Shown piece by piece: positions 12,898 through 23,846 of a DNA stretch of 62,000 nucleotides (position 1 is its first letter; each line of letters starts with the position of its first letter). The stretch comes from Cryptomeria japonica (taxonomy: Eukaryota > Streptophyta > Pinopsida > Cupressales > Cupressaceae). The position numbers were made by a program, and so were the translations under genes. The stretch spans positions 607,824,209 to 607,886,208 of the forward strand of contig NC_081413.1 of NCBI RefSeq assembly GCF_030272615.1. The letters run 5' to 3'. A model generated the notes under the pieces. It did no database searches. It saw nothing but the letters and a program-made list of their open reading frames with translations, and was not told where the DNA came from.

Positions 12898-13200
12898 TCT
12901 TTGTTGCTCCGTTAATAACCAAGGAAGGGAACTTATATTAATCTGTTATCCATTGCTATTTGATTGAATGACATTTTTCATTGCATGATTGGATTCCCGA
13001 ATGTCACTAAAAATTTTGACAATTTTTTCTTTGTCATGCCTTCCATCCAATATTTTCCATAATGTCTCTGTTATATTCTTTCCAATATGCATAGTATCAA
13101 ACAAATGCACAATTTGTAGCTTCTCGTAGTAGGGAAATCTACTAAATTATCTGGGATAACTTTTTAGTCCCTTTGGAAGGTGGTGATCCATGCCTTGATG
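12897..13200 (-). pseudogene. CACTA (TNP2/Transposase_21-like) fragment
   Basis: The minus strand reads LPKGLKSYPR, a TAA stop, then FSRFPYYEKLQIVHLFD, TMHIGKNITETLWKIL and DGRHDKEKIVKIFSDIRE with NHAM. The block (L/F)-D-x-M-H-I-x-K-N-I resembles the conserved D-V-M-H-x-E-K-N motif of plant En/Spm TNP2 transposases; the assignment is from memory of that family. It is bounded on the left by the copia fragment and on the right it continues directly into a gypsy RT fragment in the same orientation. It is therefore a chimeric scrap without terminal repeats. Confidence 0.6.
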
Positions 13201-14588
13201 ACCTTCATAATCATCCATGAGTGATAGCATTGCATGTCCTGTTGTGAGGTCCACAATCATATCAATGTTTTTGTAAGATTTTGCCAAGATCAAGAGGCAA
13301 TGGAAAGCACAAATAAGAGAGACAAAATATATGATAGAAATAAACCGTATTCTATCAAGATGAAAATACTGATCAACTGGATCATCAATCGTTCGTTATT
13401 TATACAATGAATATAAGCCTACTTATATAGGCAAGGCTATATGGATATGTGAGCACACAAACATGACATGTGGCTCAATAAGAAACAAGGGTAGGTAGGA
13501 AATAGGTGTGGGTAGGTAGGAGAAATAATATAATATTCCACATGAGGTGGATCACCCACTAAATGTGGAGTGTAACAACAAGATCACACCATAACATGTG
13601 GAATTTCTCCTACACACTATCCCAATGTGGCACAAACACCCAAGTGTCTCATACCCAAACTACTATGAAATGCATGTACCTAAGTAAACTTAAGTAAGTG
13701 TAATAATATCCAAGATGAATAATTATTTACACCAACAGTTTGGAAGAGGGAAGCCATCCTTAGGACATGATTTGTTTAGATCTCTAAAATCTATACAAAT
13801 ATGGATGCCCCAGTTGGTTTTGCCAATGGTACCATGTTGGAGATCCATTCTGCATAGTCAATGGGTCTTATGAAACCCACATCTAATAGGTTTTTAATTT
13901 CAACTTTTACTAATAGTGCGATCTAAGGATGCATCTTTCTAAGCTTTTGTTTTATTGGTTTGGCTCCTTTTTCTACTGTTAAGTGATGCATTAGTAGTTC
14001 TGGATCAAGGCCTGGCATGTCTACATAGGACCACGCAAAATTGATCTATCTCTTGTGAAAGAAATCAATAAACTCAAGATCTTCCACTAGAGTCAGTGAT
14101 TCTGCTAGATGTAGTATGTGTGGATTTTCTGGTGCCCCTAGATTGACTTCCTTTGTTTCTTTTGTGAGAATAGACGATCTCTCCTGATTAGTGCTAAAGG
14201 GGAGAATGTCAAACCTTCCATCCTTAGGCGCCTCGAAGAGGTTTTCATCATTGGATACGTCCTTTGTTTTTACTCTTTTTGGTTCCACAAGTGCCACAAT
14301 GTGGTTTTCACTTGAGGATCCTATTTTGATTGTAATATGTTTGCAACTGAAAGGTTTGGCATTCTCTTCAAAGAAAGTCACGCTGTTAAGTTCAATAGAA
14401 TACCCAGCTTTGTGATCCCCTCTTGGTATATCATCCTGTAATTCAAGAAATTCTATGATTGCGTCATCATTCTGGAAGGTGTCAAGGTGTGGAGGATCTT
14501 TCTAGTTCTACTCAATGAGTTCGGGGTGAATAATTGGCATATCTTCATCGATCAGGTTAAGTTCATAGGATGCATCAATTATGTTAAA
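13201..14588 (-). pseudogene. Ty3/gypsy pol fragment (Tat-like), split by a solo LTR
   Basis: Reading leftwards, an N-terminal linker (14381-14046, 111 codons: NAKPFSCKHITIK, then GSSSENH, then PHILHLAESL) closely matches the start of the pol region at 21.7 kb. It continues through GLDPELLMHHLT, KPIKQKLRKMHP, NLLDVGFIRPIDYAEWISN and into the RT palm. The sequence is interrupted at 13737/13272 by a solo LTR and resumes as IDMIVDLTTGHAMLSLMD before joining the CACTA-like scrap. To the right it is cut off by the LTR starting at 14589. It lacks protease, RNase H and integrase. It is the same family as the 18.8-25.2 kb element, in opposite orientation. Confidence 0.85.
13272..13737 (-). mobile_element. 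Solo LTR (family C) with target-site duplication
   Basis: On the minus strand it begins TGTTGGTGTAAATAATTATT and ends CTTGGCAAAATCTTACA, giving TG...CA termini and 466 bp. It is flanked on the plus strand by GTTTT (13267-13271) and GTTTG (13738-13742), a 5-bp duplication with one mismatch. Gypsy pol homology continues on both sides, so the insertion point is clear. It is a close copy of the LTR at 28760-29208. No internal sequence is present, consistent with LTR-LTR recombination. Confidence 0.9.
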
Positions 14589-15973
14589 TGTAGTCACACA
14601 AATCTGTCCGACTTAATTAAATAAATATTCGTTGTTTATTTGATTAAAAATCCACTAGCCATCAGTTAATTAAATTAATATTTAATTAATTTATTCCCAA
14701 ACATTCTTCTATTAATTAAATAAATTATTCAATTTATTTTAATTCATTCATTAAATCAAATTCATAATCAATTAAATAAATAATATCTATTTATTTAATC
14801 AAATCCCCGTATTCCTCTTTTAAATAAAATAAAAACATTTATTTAAATCATTATCCCCCCCCCCCACTTGCATTTTCCTACAAATGCAACTTGCACACAT
14901 TTATTGGAATAAATGAATTTTTATTTTAATAAAATCCTATTTTCCCTTACACACCAAATCCAATTGCAAAATCTAATCCCCTTCTAGATTCTTCTAACCC
15001 CTTCCTAATTAGCCTAATCCATCCCCTAATTATTGTCACATTCCTAAGCAAAATGGAGTCACTTCTCAAAGACTTCAAAAGTCTTTGAAAAGCATTTAAT
15101 GCTTTGTGTGTTCAACAAATTAACCCCCAAAGTCTTCCAAGACCACTAATGGCTCTTACATGACCATTTATGGCTCTTACATAACCATTTATGGTTATTT
15201 CAAACTTGTCTCCCCAAACATTTCTTGTTTTGACCATATTCATCCTTTTCACATTTGCACAAGAGTTTATCCATTGGATAAAAGCTTTATTCTTTGAATA
15301 AAGAGTTTATTCATTCAACTAACCTTGACTCTAACTCTCAAAGTCATATCAAGCATTTAATGCTTATTCCCTCCCCTCTCAACCTATCTCACATTGACAC
15401 TTGTCATCCTGGGATTGGGTTGAAAACCCTCACATGGATTTGAAATCATTCAATCCTGACCCTTGTTGAGATTACTCAATCTCAACCATCCATTGCTCCA
15501 TTTTTCCTATAAATAGAGCCCATTTCTTCATAGTCCAGATCCTGAAAACTTGTATGCATTTAACCTATAGGCATTTTAGAGAGCATTTAGCATAGCAAAC
15601 TAAAATCTGGTTGTTTTTGGGTTAAAATCAATCATTTTATTATCATCTAGTATTTTAGCTTCTTTATTTACATTTAGAGCAATATTTCAATCTCAAACCT
15701 CCATAAGCATCCATAGTGCAAAAAGCTGCTGAGAGCTACACTATTTTGGAACTTGGAGAGGAGAGGAACAAGGGAGAAGGAGCGAAGAGCATGCTAAGAG
15801 GCATTTGGAGATGCCTCATTATCTTTGTTTAATTTGTTAGATATATTAGCATGATTTTAGCATCTCTTTTGATATGCCTATTTAGATTAGCTTTTGGTTA
15901 ACTAACACTAACGATTTTCTGGTTTCTTGTGTTGTTGGTCATTTGCTAACCTTGTCCATTTTGCAGAGCATCA
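14589..15973 (+). mobile_element. 5' LTR of Tat-like gypsy element (element D)
   Basis: It starts TGTAGTCACACAAATCTG exactly where the minus-strand gypsy fragment is cut off, and ends in GCA/TCA just before a PBS-like sequence at 15976. Length is about 1.39 kb. The first 250 bp are rich in TTAATTAAATAAA words and a short C tract (near 14854). A TATA box lies about 460 bp before the end. The position in front of a long leader and a gypsy polyprotein supports assignment as its 5' LTR, but no second copy was found downstream in the window, so the exact ends are inferred. Confidence 0.65.
15506..15517 (+). promoter_or_regulatory. TATA box in the LTR
   Basis: CCTATAAATAGAG is a textbook plant TATA box in the 3' half of the LTR, a suitable place to start the genomic RNA at roughly 15.54 kb. 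The neighbouring sequence up to 15.97 kb would be the R/U5 part. Confidence 0.6.
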
Positions 15974-15975
15974 TT

Positions 15976-15993
15976 TGGTGAACCCGACGTGAA
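15976..15993 (+). other. Primer-binding-site-like sequence
   Basis: TGGTGAACCCGACGTGAA begins with TGG, the complement of tRNA 3' CCA, two or three bases after the LTR end. This is the expected position and form of a retrotransposon PBS. I could not assign the tRNA with confidence. Confidence 0.55.
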
Positions 15994-18751
15994 TCCAAAC
16001 ACCAAAAAGATCATTTTTTTAACCAATAACATATTTGAATGTTGAAAATGTCACACAGGTTGCGCTTTGGTGCTATTGAACTCGTTCCAACGCTATTGAT
16101 ACTTGTTGTTCTAGCGCTATTGTTCTTACAATAGCACTATTGTATCAAGTTTAGCACTTTTGACACTGTTTTGGCGTGTTTGACATTGTTTTGGCGCTAT
16201 TCACCCTACTTCAGCACTTTTGCCTTCTCTGTCTTTCCCTTTCTTTTAGTGTGTTTGTGTTAAATAGCGCTTATGTTCAAACACAGACTAGCGTTATTGT
16301 AACAGAACGTTGTACAAATCACCTTGTAACCAAAAAACCAAAAAAAATTAGGCTTGTAGAAGCCCACCGAATAGGCGGATTTTACTAACTATTTTTCTCT
16401 TTTGTGCAAAATTAAATTAGATTAAAAGGTAGATTTATATTTTTTTTTACTAACTTGTTTTCTAAGTTGGTTTTAAAAATGAATTCACTTTTTATTTTGG
16501 TTTAAAATTAACTTCACATTTCAAATTTGTGCTTTAAAAAAGAATCACACATTTGTTTGGGCTCTTAAAAAGAATTTCATTGGTCCAAAGTAAAAAGAAC
16601 CACAAACTTATACAAAACAACTTTATTTCTTGCAAGTTAGGAAACAAACTTCATTTTGGTGCTTAAAATCAACAAAACAAAATTTATTTTCTTGCATCAA
16701 CTTAAAGAAATTTACAATCAACACTTTGTTGTGGGCAATCTAAAAAGAACAAGCCATTTTTCCTTCAAGCTCAAAAACAACTTTACTTCAAGCAAGACGT
16801 GTTTTCAATTCAGTTGACTAGGATTTCAAAGTTCCTAGTTTACAAAATATTTTGCCTTTGAAGTTAAAAAGAACACCATGACTGTTGGAGCAACATCTCC
16901 AAATAGCTAGATCACATTGCAATGGCAGATTAAAAAGAACAAGTGTTTTTCGTGCTTGGCACACTTGTGCAAAAAGTCGGTCGAGTGGTCCTACTTCTAA
17001 CACACACTATCCTCTCCCTTGGCTTTCGTGGTCCTAGGTGCAAGAGAAAAGTGTTAGTAACACTCAAAAAATTTATCTTTTTAAGAGAGGCCTGCCACGA
17101 GACACATCACTCTTGGGAACGACCTCGCGCGGTAAATCCTTCGAGCCGCTATAGAAATCAGGTGAGAGTGAAAGTTGTAGCCTTGGGTATAGTTGTTCCT
17201 ACAGTGTAACTGGCCGAAAGGACAAATGGGCCCCACCACCAATTACAAGGCTCTTAAGTGAGTCACTACAGAATGAACTTATGTCCAAAAACATCGAACA
17301 TGACTAAACACCTTTAAGTAGTAGCCCACCCGTTCTATTGATTGAGGATATTTGCGATATAATTTAGTGCAAGAGTATAGATGGTTTTGCTCCCAAGATA
17401 CTCACCATACATATTTCTTTGAGTAGAAACATAGCTTTTTGAAAAGTCACTTGTGACTCGATAAAAGTGGTGACTCCCCCATCATAGGGATCATCTATTT
17501 GTTATGCTCATGCAAGACTTAGTATATCACATCCTTACCTGCCATGGCGAGATTCCTAAGGTATGTAGTACCAAAGTCGAAGAAATATCAAGATGTGGGC
17601 TATATTTATCACAACTGGCCATTTGACCTTAGGGATAAAAAGTGTTTGAACTGTGTTCGTTTTAAAGACCAAGTGCAAAATTGAGTCGACTTCAGGCTTT
17701 GGAAATACACCTTAAAAATACATCTAAAGGAAGGGTCATATACAAGTCCAAGGATTGGGTTGATCTAGACCCATACTCATTTGTGCCTTTTAGGCAACAT
17801 TCTTGTGTTTGTGTGCTTGCTTTGTTTTCTTGTCAAAGAAAAATCAGAAAATCACTTCCAAAAACAAAGTATTCATCAAACCAAATATATCAAAAACAAA
17901 GTGCAAACAACAAAAGAGTCAAATTTTATGACCATTCTTCACATCTTGCGAAAGAAGAAGCGTCATCAAAATATAACCTTGAAAAGAAGACCATTAAGCT
18001 CAAAGGCATTGATCAAAAGGAGGAGATTCTCTATATAAATAGACAAATCTTTGTCTCACATAGAGTCTTTCTGTGTCACATGCACCTCTACCTTCAAGGC
18101 AAAACAAATGAATTTGATTCAGAATCATTGAACCGCAAAGCTTTTATGCAATATAGAGCTCTGAGTTATCACAAAAACCAAGGAGGTAAGATTAATCCCA
18201 ACTTTTTCCCAAACGTCTGAATCACCTACAACACAGCTTGAGAAATACCACCAACACCCGAAAGGGAAGAGGTAGAGTTTGTCCCATTTGTAACACAAAG
18301 TTTTTATTGAAGTTGAAAACATTTTTCATCCATTTCATCCATCATCACTTCATCATCAATCCGTTCCAACTCTCAAAACATTAAAAGGTTCTTGTCCCAA
18401 GTTCTCTTTTAGATATTGCTTGAATCAAAAACATCACATCACTTTTTAGATTGTTTCTACATCTAGGATAAGCTCATCCTAAGAGACACATCTACGCAGG
18501 TTAAAACTAGTTCATGAGTGAATCCTCTCATTACTAGGTAGTTCAATCTATAACACATCTTAGATTTCTCTACACCTTATCACATCAAATCTTATCAAAC
18601 AAGCAAGCAATTCAAAGAAGGAATTTCGGTTACATCCACCTTAAAAGTGTTAGAGATCCATATGCAAAACACTTCACCAACCATCAATCTTTCATTTCAT
18701 CAACAACTCATCATCATTTTTACCCAACTTCAACAAAAGCTTATAAACAAA
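15994..18751 (+). other. Long 5' leader of element D, with a short-motif repeat zone
   Basis: About 2.75 kb separates PBS and gag start. Between about 16060 and 16300 a word close to AGCGCTATTG recurs roughly nine times on one strand with 15-30 bp spacing, mostly followed by T-rich sequence. A 179-codon open stretch at 17681-18220 (no ATG at its start; contains KKTIKLKGIDQKEE) has no recognised domain and is probably untranslated leader. Long leaders are usual in Tat/Ogre elements. Confidence 0.55.
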
Positions 18752-20517
18752 ATGGCTCAAACCCAATCACAGTCAAGACAACGAGAAATAGAAATTGAAG
18801 AAGAAGAGGAGGAAAATCTCAATGAATTCCAAGAAGCACTTGGAGGGAATGCGAATGACGAAAACCCAAGTACTCCTACTCCTGAACAATAGAAAGAGCT
18901 CAGCATAACCCTCTCTTTAACAGACTGTTTGATGAGATACTCAGGAGCAATGCGGATGCTCACTTCTTAAAGCTCGCTCAAGAAGGAGCCAAACTCCCCT
19001 CTGACTTTGATCTTGCCCAATTAAGACAAGCATCAGAAAGACCAAGTCACCATGAAGAGGAAAGAGGTAGAGATCCCATCAGATATAACATTCCTCGAGG
19101 TAACCCACCACCTCCTCCTCCAACTGAAATGGAGATGTTACGGCAACAAGTCAATAATCTCGCCCAACAACTTCATAGTGGTGTCAAAACTAACCAATTC
19201 TCACTCAATGACATATGTCCTTATCCTTTTGATAGAAATCTTTATATGCCACCCTTTCCACGAGGATTTGAAACACCCAAATTCGAAAAATATAGAGGAA
19301 AGGGAGATCCCTGCGATCATGTCAGAGAATTTCATTCCGCTTGCCTCGAAGTGGCATATGAAGACACATACCTAATGCGCCTTTTTCCCCAAAGCTTGGG
19401 AGGAACAACCACATCATGGTTTTCCCGACTATCAGGTGGCATTAGAACATTTGAGGAACTTATCCAGAAATTCCTCACTCATTACTCCCATAATATTGAA
19501 CGCGATGTCACCATGGCTGATCTGTGCAACACCAAACAAAAACTAGGTGAACTATTCACACTATTCTTGCAATGATGGTGCCAAATGTCTAGCAGACGTT
19601 CTCTTCAGTTACCTGAACGAGAGCTAGTGGAAATATTCATTTCCAACTTAAACGAAGAAATGGAATTTCACCTAGATGTCAAAGACACAGACTCTTTTAA
19701 TGATATGATCACCAAGGGTTTGAAATGTGAACGGGCCCTCATCAAGAAAGGACTCATCAAAATATATAATGAACCAAAGGATGGTCCTCGCCCACGCTTC
19801 AATAGCGATAAACCAAGCTTCTAGAATAAAAACAAGAATATCGTCAACGATGGGGTTGTGGATGCCAGGACTATACAAACTGCACAACCTGTGGTTCGGT
19901 TTGTAGGACAAAATCCTCCACCTCAGAACAACACAAATGTTCCTTCCAATCAAGGTCGCATCACATCTCATGATGAACCAAGACCTCATCAGCAAAAATA
20001 GAAATACACATACACTCCCTTAGGGGAACCCATTGAAACAGTATTGCGACAACTCATTTCTCAAAATTTGGTGACCCTACCAAAAACATCAAACTATGAA
20101 CCTCAGGTCAAGCCTGCATGGTGGAGAGATACTGAACACTGTGATTTCCACCAAGGGAGAGGACACAAGACAAGTAATTGTCATCGATTGAAAGATCTTA
20201 TTCAGGATCTTATTGACCAAGGAGAAATTGAAATTGAAGGACATGACCCAAAAACAACCAATAATGATCATCTGATGTTCAAAAATCCACTTCCATCACA
20301 AGATCAAAGGGGTCCTTCCACTTCCAGGCGAGGCACTGATACCACTGATTATACACAGGCTGCGTATAATTACACTGTAAATCATCTGTATGATGCCAGT
20401 GAACAAGTTGCAACTATAACCTTCAAGAATCCCAACTCAAATTGCAATGTTGTTACACGTCATGGTAAGGTCACCATAAAGGCAACTCCACAGGGCACCA
20501 CCTCCATCCCAAAGTAG
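18752..20517 (+). pseudogene. gag: Element D gag
   Basis: The best start is ATG 18752 (MAQTQSQSRQRE), followed by an acidic segment (EEEEEENLNEF). A TAG at 18890 and a frameshift just after it move the reading into the frame containing HNPLFNRLFDEIL, a Pro-rich stretch and the retrotransposon gag domain (about 19250-19800: MPPFPRGFE, GDPCDHVREFHSACLE, WFSRLSGGIRTFEELIQKF, LSEVEIFISNL-like helices). A nucleocapsid-like motif follows near 20130 (HCDFHQGRGHKTSNCHRLKD). In-frame stops at 19573 (TGA), 19822, 19999 and 20515 (TAG) interrupt it. Gag forms the virus-like particle and binds genomic RNA. It continues in the same frame into the protease. Confidence 0.85.
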
Positions 20518-20526
20518 TACAATCTT

Positions 20527-21375
20527 GTGGAACAATTAGACAAAACCCCTACGCTTATATCCATTTTAGAGCTTTTGCGCCTATCGCCATCTCATAAAAC
20601 TATCTTGGATCAAGCACTCCAAGAGGCGTCAGTCCCTGCAAATCTGAATACAGACCAATTTCAAGCCATGGTTGGAAGTCTAAAGTCATCACCTTGTCTC
20701 ACTTTTTCCGAAAGTGACAACTCTTCCTTCCAACAAACTCATAACGCTTCGCTACACATTGAAGGCTTTATCAACCAGCATAGGATCAAGCAAGTCTTGA
20801 TCGATAATGGAGCAGGCCTGAATATTTGTACACTATAGTTGGTCACAGCATTGGGATATGCAATAGAATTAGTGGATCCTCGTAAGAAGATCACAATCAA
20901 AGCCTATGACGATGCGGAATGTTCCTCCAAATGAGCTGTGGTACTACCAATCCGAGTCGGCCCCGTGGTAAAGCACATCATCTATCAGGTTCTGGACCTT
21001 CCTCTGCCATACAATCTATTGTTAGGAAGACCTTGGATACATGCCATGCAAGCCATTCCATCTACCTACCATCAATGTATCAAGTTCCCACATAACGGTG
21101 TAGAGATCACAATCCTAGGCGATGCAAATCCCTTTGCGTATTGCCATAATATCAGCCATCAACCAGAGATTACCGTTCCTAATAATAGAGAAGCCATTTC
21201 GTCCACATCATATATAAGTCCCTCCTCTCTTGCCAGTTCGAACACCACTATACCAAAGCAAGAAAAGCTTAAAATGAAGATAGCAGAGGAAGGTCCTGGG
21301 GAATACAACTTGAGTCAACTCTTTTGTGTGGGACAAATGCCCACTTCTCCTCGAACACATGGTAAACCACAATAG
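20527..21375 (+). pseudogene. Element D aspartic protease region
   Basis: Same frame as gag. The segment IKQVLIDNGAGLNICTL (about 20785-20835) holds the retropepsin active-site motif as D-N-G-A, a variant seen in Tat/Ogre elements in place of D-S/T-G. The C-terminal half has LPLPYNLLLGRPWIHAM, the conserved hydrophobic-G-R flap-side motif. Stops at 20836 (TAG), 20932 (TGA) and 21373 (TAG) disrupt it. The protease would process the polyprotein. Confidence 0.8.
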
Positions 21376-21396
21376 TTACTCCAACAACCACTAAAC

Positions 21397-21683
21397 ATGC
21401 CTGCATGTGCTTTGACTCCTTTCATCCTTGGAAAGAGTCAAGAAGAAGAAACCCAAGATGAGGACTTGGCGGACTGGATCTATAAAGATCCCATCACCAC
21501 TAATATACCGCAAGTTAAACTTCCTATGGATCAGTATGGCAAAGGTCTCCTCATTATGCAAAGAATGGGGTATGATGGTCAGAGTGCTTTGGGATATTGC
21601 AAACAAGGATGACATGAACCCTACCAAGCGGGGATCACAAAGCTGGATTCACCATTGAACTTAAAAGCACAGCATACTTCGGG
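21397..21683 (+). pseudogene. Element D G-patch-like segment and frameshift
   Basis: Still in the gag frame, this holds YGKGLLIMQRMGYDGQ followed by SALGYCKQG, a G-patch-like glycine-rich motif that occurs between protease and RT in Tat-lineage elements. A TGA at 21610 is followed by a one-base loss in the G run at about 21630-21633. The next frame then opens with KAGFTIEL, which matches the minus-strand relative (KAGYSIEL near 14.4 kb). Confidence 0.75.
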
Positions 21684-23846
21684 GTGTATGCCAAACCTTT
21701 TAGCTACAAAAATATAACAACAAAACATGGATCTTCCAGTGAAAACCACACTGTGGCACTATTTGATTCAACAAAAGTAAAAAGAAAGAGCGTATCCAAC
21801 GGTGAAAACCTCTCTAAGGCACCTGAGGATGAAGGGTTTGACATTCTCCCTGCTAATGCACAACAAGAACGATCAACGATTCTCATCGAGGAAACCAAAG
21901 AATACAATGTGGGGACTCTTGAAAATCCTCATCTCATACATATGGCATCTCTTCTCACTCCAAAGGAACAACCTAAATTTATAGAATTCTTCCAGAAGCG
22001 TCAGATCAACTTTGCATGGTCATATTCAGACATGTCTGGGCTTGATCCTGATTTAATCATGCATCACCTTACCATAGTAGAAGGAGCCAAACCTGTCAAG
22101 CAGAAGCTTCGTAAGATGCATCCTCAAATTGCAGTGCTAGTCAAAACAGAACTCAAGAAACTCCTAGATGTTGGTTTCATTAGACCAATTGATTATGCAG
22201 AATGGATATCCAACATTTTTCCTATCGGCAAACCAAAAGGGGGCATCTGTATTTGTACTGACTTCAGAGATCTGAATAAAGCCTGTCCTAAGGATGACTT
22301 CCCCCTTCCAAATATCGACATCATAGTGGATCTGACAGCAGGACATGCCATGCTTTCACTCATGGATGGTTTTTCAGGATACAATCAGATAAAGATCGCA
22401 CCAGAAGATCAACATAAGACAACCTTCACCTGCCCATGGGGCACATATTGTTGGAATGTAATGCCTTTCGGTCTCAAAAATGCAGGAGCAACCTATCAAA
22501 GAGCAATGACCACCATCTTCTATGACATGATGCATACTATGATGGAAAATTATGTGGATGACTTAGTAGCAAAATCACTCACCAGAGAAGGGCATCTCCA
22601 TGTCTTAGATAAAATATTTGGTAGACTGGAACAATACCATGTTCGGCTCAACCCAAAGAAATGTGTCTTTGGAGTAACCTCCGGGAAGCTTCTAGGATAC
22701 ATTGTCTCAAGCAAAGGTATTGAGGTCAACCCAGCAAAGGTAAAAGCAATCATGGACATGCCACCTCCAAAGAATATCAGTCAGCTAAGGACATTACAAG
22801 GACGACTTCAATCCATCCGAAGATTCATTGCACAATTGGCTGATAAGAGTCACCCATTCACACACCTGCTACACAAGAACATTCGCTTTCAGTGGGATGC
22901 CCGATGCCTGCAAGCATTTCAGACGCTTAAAGACTATCTCATGAATCCACCATTGCTGATGCCACTAGATCCAAGTAGACCGTTGTTACTCTATATCTCA
23001 GCAACAAGTACAACATTGGGTGTACTACTGGCACAACATAATGCAGAAGGAAAAGAGTGTGTTGTTTACTACATCTCTTGCACACTGGTGGGCTATGAAC
23101 TCAATTACACGCCTATTGAGCGAGCTTGCCTAGCAGTAATCTTAGCAGCCACTAAACTGAGGCACTATCTGTTAACACACAAAGTACAACTCATTGCAAA
23201 GATTGACCCACTCAAGTATTTCCTCAGCAAAGCAGCATTGACAGGTCACTTGGCCAAATGGGTGATGATTCTAAGTGAATTTGACATTGAGTATGTGGAC
23301 CGTAAAGCTATCAAAGGTCAAGTTATTGCAGATCAGTTGGCCGATGCACCACTCATAGGCGATCATCCTCTCATTTCCAATTTTCCAGATGAAGAGATAT
23401 TCATGATCACAACAACACAACCATGGAAATTATACTTTGATGGTTCCTATACTAGGCACGGCTCGGGGGCAGGCATTTTGTTTATCACACCTCAAGGTGA
23501 TAGCATCCCGAAGTCTTATAGTCTCACATTTCCATGCACCAACAACATCACAGAGTATGAGGCCTTGATCACAGGACTCAGGCTAGCCATACAATGGAAA
23601 TTACAAGAACTACAAGTATATGGCGACTCCCAACTGGTCATTTGACAAGCAACAGATGAATATCAGACCAAGGATGATAAACTCATGCCATATAAGCAAA
23701 TGGTGGACACTTTAAAGGCATCATTTACTACTATCACTTTTGAGCAGATACCAAGAGATCAGAATCGAGCTGCTGACGCTATGGCTACCATTGCATCTCT
23801 CCTAGATCTTCCACAGAATTCAACACGCAATGAGTTCTTGGTAGAA
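21684..23846 (+). pseudogene. pol: Element D reverse transcriptase plus two RNase H domains
   Basis: A 653-codon open block. RT: KKLLDVGFIRPIDYAEW, FRDLNKACPKDDFPLPN, LSLMDGFSGYNQI, PFGLKNAGATYQRAM and the catalytic NYVDDLVAKS (about 22549). The Ty3-type RNase H follows (LLLYISATSTTLGVLLAQH, with the usual first Asp replaced, then YTPIERACLAV). The second, archaeal-like RNase H has WKLYFDGSYTRHGSGAG, ITEYEALITGLRLA and VYGDSQLVI, showing D, E and D. Two RNase H domains are the hallmark of the Tat/Ogre lineage. A TGA at 23643 and a TAG at 23847 follow, with QIPRDQNRAADAMA between them. This is the longest well-preserved coding block in the window. Confidence 0.92.

Noticed and set aside
17681-18220. 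179-codon ORF in the gypsy leader as an extra gene
   Set aside because: No ATG at its start, low-complexity composition, no domain; Ogre-type ORF1 homology could not be seen.
20809-20820. Asp-Asn-Gly at the protease active site as a disabling mutation
   Set aside because: D-N-G or D-G-G variants are, to my knowledge, normal in the Tat/Ogre lineage, so it need not be damage.
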